From NCBI RefSeq assembly GCF_007164725.1, contig NZ_AP019697.1:602001-666000 (forward strand): DNA of 64,000 nt, read 5' to 3'. The notes beneath the pieces were generated by a model. It was given only the letters and a program-made list of their open reading frames with translations. It searched no databases and was not told where the DNA came from. Shown piece after piece: positions 1 through 7,641 of this stretch. The position numbers were made by a program, and so were the translations under genes. The stretch comes from Dialister hominis. GTDB taxonomy: Bacteria > Bacillota > Negativicutes > Veillonellales > Dialisteraceae. Each line of letters opens with the position of its first letter. Position 1 is the stretch's first letter.

Positions 1-198
1 ATTGCAAAACCAGTGACGATCGGGAATGATGTATGGATCGGGGGAAGTGTCATCATCGTTCCAGGCGTCACGATCGGAAACAATGTCGTCATTGCGGCCG
101 GTGCCGTTGTGACGCATGATGTGCCGGATAACTGCCTTGTGGGCGGTGTTCCTGCCAGGAAAATCAAGGATATTCCCAATGATCTTGAAGAGGAATAA
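1..198 (+). CDS. Maltose/galactoside-type O-acetyltransferase, C-terminal part
   Basis: The reading frame is open from the first base, so the gene begins before the window. The visible 65 residues are left-handed beta-helix hexapeptide repeats ([26 protein letters not shown]) followed by the [10 protein letters not shown] tail typical of the LacA/Maa/NodL acetyltransferases, which transfer acetyl from acetyl-CoA to a sugar hydroxyl in the cytoplasm. The IGG and PAR signatures place it in the LacA/Maa group rather than among serine acetyltransferases. The substrate cannot be told from this fragment. A hairpin terminator follows at 241-280. Confidence 0.85.
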   Translation: MAKPVTIGNDVWIGGSVIIVPGVTIGNNVVIAAGAVVTHDVPDNCLVGGVPARKIKDIPNDLEEE

Positions 199-744
199 GC
201 CTCTGATTCATCACTTCTGAATTTGAATATCTGCAAGAAAAAGCTGGGAGCCTCCCCATGGATGGCAGCCCGGCTTTTATTGATGAATCCATTTCTTGAC
301 GGAAACATGGATTTTTCATGATAAATAGTCATTAACCAATATACCTAAATTTTTGTCCTGGAATATGATTCCAGATTTCAGAATCTTCTGAAAGTTAGAT
401 TTTATCGATGAACAAATTGTTCGGCATTGCATAAAATATTATGACCCCCTTGGATAATTCATGAATAAGTGATACCATTATATATAGAAAAACACTTATT
501 TATAAATGGTCGTCTATCGATGAACATAGAGGGAAGATGTTCAGAGAGGTGATGGTTCAGGAAGAGCTGCTGCGGAAAGCTGCGCAGCGCTTTGCTTGTA
601 CTGGATTTGTCAGCAAGAATGTTTCCTGAAATCCGCCGGACAAAAGGCAGTGGATACAGAGATCAGCTGAATAAATGGGGAATACAATGAATGAGGAAGC
701 GCTTATGGCGCGGAGATGGTGATTGACGGAATGGAGGCGTTACT
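199..744. other. 546-bp gap between the acetyltransferase gene and cfa
   Basis: Beyond the terminator at 241-280, two items stand out. A 12-bp direct repeat TATCGATGAACA lies at 403-414 and 515-526. A 30-codon open frame runs from ATG 537 to TGA 629 behind a weak GGGA, with a helix-like sequence containing EELLRKAAQRF. The rest is AT-rich up to about 490 and more GC-rich after it. No tRNA or known riboswitch pattern was recognised. The region probably holds the cfa promoter and leader, but no clear -35/-10 pair was found. Confidence 0.4.
241..280 (+). terminator. Rho-independent terminator after the acetyltransferase gene
   Basis: AAGCTGGG at 241 pairs with the CCCGGCTT copy ending at 276, with one G-T pair. 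GCC/GGC extends the stem past a small internal loop, and CTTTTA follows. Confidence 0.65.
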
Positions 745-1911
745 ATGCATGTTTTAGATGATTTCCTTATTTATTATTTGCAGAGATTTGATAAATACTG
801 TTTCGACGTAGTGATTTGCGGCAAGGAATACAGGATCGGGAAAGGTGAGCCTGTATGCCGCGTTATTTTCCATAAGGATATTCCTAAGAAGGAACTCCTG
901 ACTTCTACGTCCCTTGCTCTTGGGGAAGCGTACATGAGAGGGGACATTGAAGTCGAAGGGGATATGTTCACCGTCCTTAAAGGGCTCCTCGAGCAGATCG
1001 ATCAGTTCTCGCTGGACAGGAATGCCGTTGCCTCCCTTCTCTATCCGCCGGAAGACAAGTCGACACAGAGGGAAGAGGTATGCTCCCATTATGACCTGGG
1101 CAATGATTTCTACAAGCTCTGGCTCGATCCGACGCTGAGTTATTCCTGCGCTTATTTCAAGAATGACAATGACACGCTGGAAGAAGCACAGAAGAACAAG
1201 GTCCATTATATTTTGGAAAAGCTTCATCTTGAAAAGGGCATGAGTCTTCTGGATATCGGATGCGGCTGGGGCTATCTTCTGATTGAGGCCGCCAAGAAGT
1301 ACGGCGTCAAGGGATATGGATGCACGCTCAGCCATGAACAGTGGGAAATGGGCCAGGAAAGGATCAAGGCGCTCGGGCTCGAAGGCCAGGTGCAGATCGA
1401 CCTTCTCGATTACAGGGACCTTCCGAAGAAGGGCATGACATTCGACCGCGCTGTCAGTGTCGGCATGCTGGAACATGTCGGCCGCTCGCAGTATGAACGG
1501 TACATGAGTGTCGTCGAGCAGGTTCTGAAGGACAAAGGACTTTTCCTCCTGCACTTCATCAGCGGCAGGGACAAGGTCAACAGCAATCCGTGGATGAGAA
1601 AGTATATTTTCCCGGGCGGGACGCTTCCTACCATGTATGAAATGCTCGAAATTGCCTACAAGGGCCAGTTCCAGCTTCTGGACGTGGAGAGCCTTCGCCG
1701 CCATTATTACAAGACGCTTTCCTGCTGGTACCATAACTTCCAGAAGGCACGCGGACAGGTGGAAGCCAAGATGGGCAGCGAATTCGTCCGTATGTGGGAT
1801 CTTTACCTCTGCGGCTGCGCTGCTGCCTTCTATATCGGATACATCGATGTGGATCAGATGCTCTTTACCAAGGGAACCAATAACGATCTCCCAATGACAA
1901 GATGGTATTAA
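745..1911 (+). CDS. cfa: Cyclopropane-fatty-acyl-phospholipid synthase
   Basis: This enzyme transfers a methylene group from S-adenosylmethionine to cis double bonds of membrane phospholipid acyl chains, which usually helps cells survive acid and stationary phase. The 388-residue protein shows the family landmarks: HYDLGNDFY at 115-123, SCAYF at 134-138, the SAM-binding glycine loop IGCGWG at 171-176, and VGMLEHVG further on. Its length is normal for the family. ATG 745 follows GGAGG at 733-737. The gene appears monocistronic, with long gaps on both sides. A short AT-rich inverted repeat, not a strong terminator, lies downstream. Confidence 0.93.
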   Translation: MHVLDDFLIYYLQRFDKYCFDVVICGKEYRIGKGEPVCRVIFHKDIPKKELLTSTSLALGEAYMRGDIEVEGDMFTVLKGLLEQIDQFSLDRNAVASLLYPPEDKSTQREEVCSHYDLGNDFYKLWLDPTLSYSCAYFKNDNDTLEEAQKNKVHYILEKLHLEKGMSLLDIGCGWGYLLIEAAKKYGVKGYGCTLSHEQWEMGQERIKALGLEGQVQIDLLDYRDLPKKGMTFDRAVSVGMLEHVGRSQYERYMSVVEQVLKDKGLFLLHFISGRDKVNSNPWMRKYIFPGGTLPTMYEMLEIAYKGQFQLLDVESLRRHYYKTLSCWYHNFQKARGQVEAKMGSEFVRMWDLYLCGCAAAFYIGYIDVDQMLFTKGTNNDLPMTRWY

Positions 1912-1933
1912 GTTCCTTGAGGAAATGTCATAA

Positions 1934-1965
1934 TATATCAAAAATTTTTAATCTATTTTGATATA
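1934..1965. repeat. 10-bp perfect inverted repeat between cfa and dfx
   Basis: TATATCAAAA at 1934-1943 and TTTTGATATA at 1956-1965 are exact reverse complements with a 12-nt AT-rich spacer. The repeat could be a weak cfa terminator or an operator upstream of the desulfoferrodoxin gene. The stem holds only two G-C pairs, which argues against an efficient terminator. Confidence 0.45.
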
Positions 1966-2069
1966 CATTTCCATCTTTTTGTGGGATAATATTTATAGAT
2001 ATGAATAAAGCACAGGGCTTCATTCATATTTTCTACAGTTTTTGGTTATCTCTGAAGGGGGTAAGGAAC

Positions 2070-2444
2070 ATGGCAGTAGAATTTTACAAATGTAACGTAT
2101 GTGGAAATGTTCTTGCGGTGATCACGAACGGCGGCGGCACAAGCCTCACCTGCTGCGGCAAACCGATGGAACACCTGATTCCGGGATCGACAGATGCAGC
2201 TGCTGAAAAGCATGTACCAGTCGTAGAAAAAGGTGAAAAGATGCTCCATGTACAGGTCGGATCCACTCCGCATCCGATGCTGGAAAATCATTACATCGAA
2301 TGGATCGCTATGGAATGTGAAGGCAGACTCCCCTTCAAATATCTGAAACCGGGCGACAAACCGGAAGCAGATTTCCATCTTGTTGAACATGGCACGGTTT
2401 ATGCATACTGCAACCTCCATGGTCTCTGGAAAACTGAATTCTAA
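2070..2444 (+). CDS. dfx: Desulfoferrodoxin (superoxide reductase)
   Basis: This cytoplasmic protein reduces superoxide to hydrogen peroxide without making oxygen, as used by anaerobes. In the 124-residue product, the N-terminal desulforedoxin-type iron site is Cys8, Cys11, Cys28 and Cys29. The catalytic neelaredoxin domain carries the expected ligands: His48 in EKHVPVVEK, the histidines in HPMLENHYIEW, and Cys114/His117 in CNLHGLW. It is therefore a two-iron superoxide reductase. ATG 2070 is chosen because GAAGGGGG at 2054-2061 sits just before it. The frame is open in-frame from 2001, but that earlier start has no ribosome binding site. Confidence 0.95.
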   Translation: MAVEFYKCNVCGNVLAVITNGGGTSLTCCGKPMEHLIPGSTDAAAEKHVPVVEKGEKMLHVQVGSTPHPMLENHYIEWIAMECEGRLPFKYLKPGDKPEADFHLVEHGTVYAYCNLHGLWKTEF

Positions 2445-2455
2445 TCCATCATGAA

Positions 2456-2484
2456 AACGGGCCCCTCAAAGGGGCCCGTTTTTC
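2456..2484 (+). terminator. Strong terminator after dfx
   Basis: AACGGGCCCC at 2456-2465 and GGGGCCCGTT at 2471-2480 form a perfect 10-bp stem with a TCAAA loop, followed by TTT. Confidence 0.95.
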
Positions 2485-2488
2485 GGTC

Positions 2489-2552
2489 TAAACAATAAAA
2501 AAAGAAACAAAATCTGATTTTCAGTCAGCATCTTGTTTCTTTTTTGTTTATA
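2489..2552. terminator. AT-rich hairpin, probable terminator of the minus-strand merR gene
   Basis: TAAACAATAAAAAAAGAAAC pairs with GTTTCTTTTTTGTTTATA across about 25 nt. Either strand gives a stem flanked by U-rich sequence, so it could end transcription from both directions. Confidence 0.55.
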
Positions 2553-2595
2553 CTCTTGAAATATTTCGGGATGGGTACATAATAATGAAAGGGGA

Positions 2596-3066
2596 TTAGA
2601 GATCTTTCCTTTCTTTTCCCGGAACCGCATGGAGATGCACATAGGCATCGCGGAGATAGACAGGGAGCTCGGTTTCATCCATTCCTGCCGGAACTTTTGT
2701 CGTTCCTGCGCGCTTGGCGGTTTCATAGTACCAGATTTTATATTCGACCATGCCCATCATGTCCTCAAGCTCTTCCATTTTCTTTCTGAGGAGTTTCTTC
2801 TGATGGGAGAGGATTTTCAACCGGGTATCGATTGTCTTCTGGCCATCGTTGGGAAGACGGATGAAGTCGCGGATTTCCTTCAGGGGAAGGCCTGCTTTTT
2901 TCAAGCACTGGATGAGCCGCAGGCTCGCAAAATCTGAATCACGGAACATGCGCATGCCTCCGCTGGAACGTTCCAGTTCGGGAAGGAGTCCTTCCTTATC
3001 GTAATAGCGGAGTGTAGAAGCTGGAATTCCTAAAATTTTGGCTGCTTCGCCGGCGGTATAGAGCAT
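2596..3066 (-). CDS. MerR-family transcriptional regulator
   Basis: This is a 156-residue DNA-binding regulator. The N-terminal winged helix-turn-helix (YTAGEAAKILGIPASTLRYY, residues 3-22, with EGLLPELERSSGGMRMF after it) is classic MerR. A dimerising coiled coil follows (KKLLRKKMEELEDMM). The C-terminus shows no CxnC metal-binding pattern, so it is not a CueR/ZntR-type metal sensor; AdhR-like sensors of reactive small molecules are more likely. The start at 3066 has AGGAGGGC just upstream; the frame also opens 10 codons earlier. It is divergent from the alcohol dehydrogenase operon, and a MerR-type promoter with a 19-bp spacer lies between them, so it very probably regulates that operon. 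Confidence 0.9.
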   Translation of the reverse strand: MLYTAGEAAKILGIPASTLRYYDKEGLLPELERSSGGMRMFRDSDFASLRLIQCLKKAGLPLKEIRDFIRLPNDGQKTIDTRLKILSHQKKLLRKKMEELEDMMGMVEYKIWYYETAKRAGTTKVPAGMDETELPVYLRDAYVHLHAVPGKERKDL

Positions 3067-3100
3067 GATGGCCCTCCTGAAAGATTTTTGAATCAAGGTC

Positions 3101-3131
3101 TTGACTTAAAGTCGACTTTAACATTTAGAAT
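3101..3131 (+). promoter_or_regulatory. MerR-type promoter with dyad operator for the adh operon
   Basis: The -35 TTGACT (3101-3106) and -10 TAGAAT (3126-3131) are separated by 19 bp, the over-long spacer used by MerR activators. The 16-bp perfect palindrome TTAAAGTCGACTTTAA (3106-3121) fills the spacer. Confidence 0.85.
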
Positions 3132-3149
3132 AGACTTGAACTTAATTGA

Positions 3150-3179
3150 ATTATAAATCAATTATGTCTATTAAGTCAA
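3150..3179 (-). promoter_or_regulatory. Promoter of the merR gene
   Basis: On the minus strand, TTGACT (3174-3179) and TATAAT (3150-3155) are 18 bp apart. The transcript would pass through the dyad at 3106-3121, so the regulator may repress itself. Confidence 0.7.
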
Positions 3180-3224
3180 TCAGGGACTCTGTGTCCTGTT
3201 ATAGAAAGATAAGGAGGAATTATT

Positions 3225-4406
3225 GTGGAAAGAAATAAGTTATTTCAGGTATTTGTTCCGACTTGCTGGCTTTTTGGTGAAGGGCAGCTGAATCATCTTC
3301 ATGAACAGGCTCTTCCGGGCAAGAAAGCACTGATCATTATTTCCAACGGCAAATCAACAAGAGCCAATGGATACTTGGACAGGACGGAAAAGGAACTGCA
3401 TCAGGCAGGTGTGGAAACATCCGTATTTGACAAGATTCAGGCAAACCCGATCCATACGACTGTCATGGAAGGCGCAAAGGCAGCCCGTGATTTCGGCGCT
3501 GATTTCCTTGTTGCTTTGGGCGGCGGTTCCGTCATGGATGCCACAAAGGCCATTGCCATCATGTCGACAAATGACGGCACGCTTTGGGACTATGTAGCAA
3601 GCGGTACAGGCAAAGGCAAGCCGATTGCGAATAAGCCTCTCCCGATGGTAGACATCACGACGACAGCAGGCACAGGCTCTGAAGTAGACTGCGGCGGCGT
3701 CATCACAAATACTGAAACACACGAAAAGACCGGCATTGTCGATCTTGGCATCTTCCCGGTCCTCTCTATTGTCGATCCGGAACTGATGGCATCTGTCCCA
3801 CCGAAATTCACTGCCTACCAGGGATTTGACGCACTCTTCCACAGCACAGAATGCTACATTTCCAAACCGGCCAATCTGATGAGCAATATGGTCGCATCGA
3901 CTGCCATCAGGAATATCGGCAAGTACCTTCCAAGAGCTGTAGCAGACGGAAGCGATATGGAAGCCAGAGAACATGTGGCATTTGCCAATACCATGTCCGG
4001 CTACTCCATGATGACAGGCAGCTGCACATCCGAGCATTCCCTTGAACATGCACTGAGCGCTTATCATGAATCCCTGCCGCACGGCGCAGGCCTCATCATG
4101 ATTTCCCTTGCTTACTACCGCACTTTCATCAAGTATCACTGCTGCGATGACCGCTTCATCGATATGGCACGTTTCCTTGGTATGGAAAATGCAGACAAGC
4201 CGGAAGATTTCCTGACGGCTCTTGAAAATCTGCAGAAGGCATGCGGTGTAGCTGATCTCAAGATGAGCGACTATGGAATCAAGGAAGAAGAATTCGAAGG
4301 CTTCGTCAAGAATGCAAGAACTGTCATGGGAGCACTCTTCCCGGCAGACCCGTACGTTCTTTCTGATGAAGACTGCGTCAACATTTACAAGGAATCCTAT
4401 AAATAA
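3225..4406 (+). CDS. Iron-containing alcohol dehydrogenase
   Basis: This NAD(P)-dependent oxidoreductase interconverts aldehydes or ketones and alcohols. The 393-residue protein shows the group III alcohol dehydrogenase layout: an N-terminal Rossmann-like half with the nucleotide-binding GGGS at 99-102 (in ALGGGSVMDATKAI), and a C-terminal helical half with metal-ligand histidines in GFDALFHSTECY and EHSLEHALSAYHESLPHGAG. It resembles butanol dehydrogenase/YqhD-like enzymes, but the substrate is not determined. The start is GTG 3225 behind AGGAGG at 3212-3217. It is the first gene of an operon with a cupin gene 38 nt later, read from the MerR-type promoter at 3101-3131. Confidence 0.92.
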   Translation: MERNKLFQVFVPTCWLFGEGQLNHLHEQALPGKKALIIISNGKSTRANGYLDRTEKELHQAGVETSVFDKIQANPIHTTVMEGAKAARDFGADFLVALGGGSVMDATKAIAIMSTNDGTLWDYVASGTGKGKPIANKPLPMVDITTTAGTGSEVDCGGVITNTETHEKTGIVDLGIFPVLSIVDPELMASVPPKFTAYQGFDALFHSTECYISKPANLMSNMVASTAIRNIGKYLPRAVADGSDMEAREHVAFANTMSGYSMMTGSCTSEHSLEHALSAYHESLPHGAGLIMISLAYYRTFIKYHCCDDRFIDMARFLGMENADKPEDFLTALENLQKACGVADLKMSDYGIKEEEFEGFVKNARTVMGALFPADPYVLSDEDCVNIYKESYK

Positions 4407-4444
4407 TAGATAATAAAATAAAGGAATCTTGGGAGGAAAAGGAT

Positions 4445-4849
4445 ATGGATAAGGATCATGTTTCTGCTTTTGCATCGGGAGAGCCCAATACAGCGTATCC
4501 CCAGTATTTTACAGGCCAGAGTTACCTGAAGATGCTGACAAAAGGGAAAATCCCTGTGGCCAATGTCACATTTGAACCGGGCTGCCGCAATCACTGGCAT
4601 ATCCATCATAAAGGCGGCCAGATTCTGCTCTGCGTGGGCGGAGTCGGATATTATCAGGAATGGGGACAGCCTGCGCGCCGTCTTGTTCCCGGAGATGTCG
4701 TTGAGATTGCGCCTGAGGTCAAGCACTGGCACGGTGCTGCGCCGGATTCCTGGTTCTCGCACATTGCCATTGAAGTGCCGGCTGAAGGCTCTTCGAATGA
4801 ATGGTGCGAAGAAGTGAGTGATGAAGAATACAAGAAGGCCGTGAAATGA
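4445..4849 (+). CDS. Cupin-domain protein
   Basis: This 134-residue single-domain cupin has the two metal-binding motifs of the fold: HWHIHHKGGQILLCVGGVG (about 47-65), with two histidines spaced as in HxH plus a downstream partner, and PGDVVEIAPEVKHWHGA. Such small cupins often sit beside flavodoxins and dehydrogenases in stress operons and bind a divalent metal. The enzymatic role of this one is unknown. ATG 4445 follows GGGAGGAAAAG, and the stop overlaps the flavodoxin start (ATGA at 4846), so the two are translationally coupled. Confidence 0.85.
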   Translation: MDKDHVSAFASGEPNTAYPQYFTGQSYLKMLTKGKIPVANVTFEPGCRNHWHIHHKGGQILLCVGGVGYYQEWGQPARRLVPGDVVEIAPEVKHWHGAAPDSWFSHIAIEVPAEGSSNEWCEEVSDEEYKKAVK

Positions 4850-5346
4850 AAACGCTGATTCTTTATTACTCCAAAAGCGGCCATACAAGGGATCTGGCAG
4901 CCGCTATCCACAAGGTGATCGGCGGGGACATGAGCGAGCTTAAATCGCAGAGAAAGTATTCCTCTTCCTATGGCATGACGATCCTGCAGGCAGGCCTGGA
5001 TAAGTTCCGCGGCCGTATTCCTGAAACGGAACCTGTATCTTTTAACCTGAACGATTATGACGTGATCTTCCTGGGATGCCCGACATGGTATTTCACGATG
5101 GCTCCTGCCATGCAGCAGTTCCTCTCACATGCTGATCTTAAAGGGAAGCACGTATTCACATTCTCCACCAGCGGAGGAAGCCCGAAAAAGACACTGGAAG
5201 ATTTGCGCATGGCTGTCGAAAAGAGAGGCGGCACGATGGAAGAGCAGCTTCAGGTATCCTACAAGAAGGAAAACCGCATGACAACCCAGCGCGAAATCGA
5301 TCAGTGGATCAGGAAGGCCGCTGACCGCCTGGAATTTTTGAAGTAA
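4846..5346 (+). CDS. Flavodoxin-family protein
   Basis: A 166-residue FMN-binding electron-transfer protein. The phosphate loop YYSKSGHTRDLA lies at 7-18. The isoalloxazine-contacting loops are GCPTWYFTMAP and FSTSGGSP. It contains only the flavodoxin fold with no fused domain, so it probably carries electrons or reduces a small quinone or aldehyde adduct rather than acting as a large reductase. It overlaps the cupin gene by 4 nt and is 4 nt from the next gene, so it belongs to the same MerR-linked operon. Confidence 0.88.
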   Translation: MKTLILYYSKSGHTRDLAAAIHKVIGGDMSELKSQRKYSSSYGMTILQAGLDKFRGRIPETEPVSFNLNDYDVIFLGCPTWYFTMAPAMQQFLSHADLKGKHVFTFSTSGGSPKKTLEDLRMAVEKRGGTMEEQLQVSYKKENRMTTQREIDQWIRKAADRLEFLK

Positions 5347-5350
5347 TGGA

Positions 5351-6646
5351 ATGAAGGAACAACTATTGAAGAAAACATTGAAAATAGCAGCCTGCGTGAT
5401 GGCGCTCTGCGCAGCAGTATCGATTGCGGGATGCTCATCTTCCGGATCCTCCGGCAAGGCGGCTTCAGGAGAAGTCAAGGAAACGATGCGCCCCTATTCC
5501 GTCCGCCAGGTCGTAGCAGCCGATAATGAGCACGGCCGCACGATCATGTGGCAGATGACAAACGGGAAAGAAGACAGCCTCGAATACAGGAAAGCGGGCA
5601 GCAATGATATCCGTTCTGTCAAAGCCGTGTCCAAGGAGCTCAAGGGAGACAAAGGTGTCAGTGACAGCTTCGTCTATACCGCAAGGCTGGACAACCTGGA
5701 AAAGGGGACCGATTATGAATACCGTACCCGCCAGGGGAATGAAGTCAGCAAATGGTATCCGCTTGCTACTGATAACGGCGGCAAGTTCAAGGCCATCGTG
5801 ACTTCGGATTCCCAGAGCTCGGATTATTCCGACTGGGAGAAATTATTCAAGGATGCTGCATCCAGAAATCCTGATGCCGCTTTCTTTATCGACCTTGGAG
5901 ATATCGTAGATAACGGCCAGGATGAATATCAGTGGCAGGCATGGTTCAAGACAGTCGCTGATACGATTGACAAGATTCCTGTAGCTCCGGCTGTAGGCAA
6001 TCATGAAGCCTATTCCCTTGACTGGAAGGAAACGATGCCGGAAAGGTACCTGACTCATTTCAGCCTTCCGAAGAACGGCGATGACAAGCTTGCCAATCAT
6101 TACTATTCCTTCGACTGGGGCGACGTTCACTTTACGGTGCTTGATACATCCCTGGTAGAAGAGAAGCAGTGGGTGCCGGACCTTTTTGAAAAAGAAAAAG
6201 CATGGGCTGAAAAGGATATCACATCCTCGAAGAAGAAATGGAAGGTCGTCCTGATGCACAAGGATCCTCTCCAGTATTCCTTTGCTGATCCGAGCCGTCC
6301 GGCCCGCGAGGAAGGATTCTCCGATGAAGGAAAGGAATTCATGCCGATCTTTGACAAGACAGGCGTCGACCTTGTTCTCTCGGCACATCTCCACACCTAT
6401 AGGGACAGAGGCCATATTTATGACTTCAAGCGCGCCGATCACGGACCGGTCTATGTCATCCTGGGTCTTGGCGGCAATGTACGCTATCCGGGCCTCTGGA
6501 AGCGCCATGCGCTCGATGAATATGTAGCTCCGCAGCCTGAAACCGACAACTACAACGTGTTTGAGGCAGATGATAACCAGCTTGTTCTGAGCGGATACCT
6601 GCCTGATGGCACGCTCCTGCATCAGACCATTGTCAGAAAGGATTAA
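5351..6646 (+). CDS. Metallophosphoesterase lipoprotein with purple-acid-phosphatase-like N-domain
   Basis: A 431-residue exported phosphoesterase. The N-terminus is a lipoprotein signal peptide (basic MKEQLLKKTLK, hydrophobic core, SIAGC lipobox with Cys at about 28), so it should be membrane-anchored. A fibronectin-III-like domain (about 50-130, RTIMWQMTNG and DYEYRTRQG) precedes the catalytic domain. The dimetal motifs are present: DSQ, GDIVDNG, GNHEAY, MHKDP and AHLHTYRD (usually GHxH). Substrate specificity cannot be read; phosphatase or nucleotidase activity is plausible. It lies 4 nt after the flavodoxin gene and 2 nt before the RibD-like gene. Confidence 0.87.
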   Translation: MKEQLLKKTLKIAACVMALCAAVSIAGCSSSGSSGKAASGEVKETMRPYSVRQVVAADNEHGRTIMWQMTNGKEDSLEYRKAGSNDIRSVKAVSKELKGDKGVSDSFVYTARLDNLEKGTDYEYRTRQGNEVSKWYPLATDNGGKFKAIVTSDSQSSDYSDWEKLFKDAASRNPDAAFFIDLGDIVDNGQDEYQWQAWFKTVADTIDKIPVAPAVGNHEAYSLDWKETMPERYLTHFSLPKNGDDKLANHYYSFDWGDVHFTVLDTSLVEEKQWVPDLFEKEKAWAEKDITSSKKKWKVVLMHKDPLQYSFADPSRPAREEGFSDEGKEFMPIFDKTGVDLVLSAHLHTYRDRGHIYDFKRADHGPVYVILGLGGNVRYPGLWKRHALDEYVAPQPETDNYNVFEADDNQLVLSGYLPDGTLLHQTIVRKD

Positions 6647-6648
6647 TT

Positions 6649-7329
6649 ATGGACAGAGCAAAAGTCATTTTACACATGATGGTATCAATCGATGGAAAAA
6701 TCGAAGGATACTTCGCAGATGCCCCGCTGACCGGCGCATGCGGCGACTATTATGAAGAAGTCATTCCCAAACTGGGAGATGCGCATGGGACCGGCTCTTA
6801 TACGGCATGCCTTTACATGGCGCAGGCCGATGTAGATTACGATGCCTTCAAGGATACCCCGGTTGAAGATGGTGATTTCATCGTCAAGAATGAAGAAGGA
6901 AAGTATCTCTTTGTTTTCGACCGTCATGGCAAGTGCAACTGGGATGATGCATTCTCCGGCGGAATGCAGATCGTGGAAGTTTTGACCCGCACCGTCAGAA
7001 AAGAATATCTGGCTTACCTTAGAAGCAAGAACATCTCTTACATCTTTGCCGGTGAAAATGATCTGGAGCCGGAACACAGCCTTGAAAAAATGAAAGCTTA
7101 CTTCGGCATTCATACACTCGTCCTCTGCGGCGGCGCTACCATCAACGGCGTCTTCTTAAAGGCCGGCATGGTCGATGGCATTTCCGAAGTCATCGTTCCG
7201 CATGTCGAAGGAAACCATGACCAGAAGGGCATTGCAGAAACGAATGTATTCGTTCCTGATTCCTTCCCCCTGAAGAAAGTGACACAGCTTCCAAATGGCG
7301 GCGTTCACCTTGTCTTTGAAAAGAAATAA
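6649..7329 (+). CDS. RibD C-terminal-domain / dihydrofolate-reductase-like protein
   Basis: A 226-residue protein of the RibD C-terminal fold, the NADPH-dependent reductase fold shared by diaminohydroxyphosphoribosylaminopyrimidine reductases and dihydrofolate reductases. The family start is visible (HMMVSIDGKIEGYF), with the later LVLCGGATINGVFLKAGMVD segment that forms the nucleotide-binding loop. There is no deaminase domain and no rib gene nearby, so it is likely a stand-alone reductase of unknown substrate. It is the last gene of the MerR-linked operon and is followed by a strong terminator. Confidence 0.82.
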   Translation: MDRAKVILHMMVSIDGKIEGYFADAPLTGACGDYYEEVIPKLGDAHGTGSYTACLYMAQADVDYDAFKDTPVEDGDFIVKNEEGKYLFVFDRHGKCNWDDAFSGGMQIVEVLTRTVRKEYLAYLRSKNISYIFAGENDLEPEHSLEKMKAYFGIHTLVLCGGATINGVFLKAGMVDGISEVIVPHVEGNHDQKGIAETNVFVPDSFPLKKVTQLPNGGVHLVFEKK

Positions 7330-7341
7330 ATAATGAACTCT

Positions 7342-7384
7342 AAAAGGGGCCGTGACAATGACTGCACTTGTCACAGCCCTTTTT
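7342..7384 (+). terminator. Long palindromic terminator ending the adh operon
   Basis: AAAAGGGGCCGTGACAA pairs with TTGTCACAGCCCTTTT around a 9-nt loop, with a T run. It belongs to the same palindrome family as the copies at 19428, 47636 and 48691. Confidence 0.9.
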
Positions 7385-7641
7385 ATCGCGCATGTTTTAT
7401 TGCCGTCTTGCCCCTAAACGAAGTTCGGAAGAGTTTGTTTACTTTGTCAGAAAATGCGCACTTATGAAATTTTGTGTGGAGTGCGGTCAAAAACGGCAGA
7501 AGATTCGATATTTTCGGATGAAATCTGTATTCATATTTGTATGGCGGATTATGACATATTGTTGTATAATAAACGAAAAACTTTAGTAAAGGGCAGATGA
7601 AGACAGAGTCTGCCGGCAAAACGGAGAGGATTGGTGTTTTT

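Noticed and set aside
754-1941. A 395-codon minus-strand frame over cfa
   Set aside because: It is antisense to a clear enzyme gene and its sequence shows no domain; cfa on the plus strand has every expected motif.
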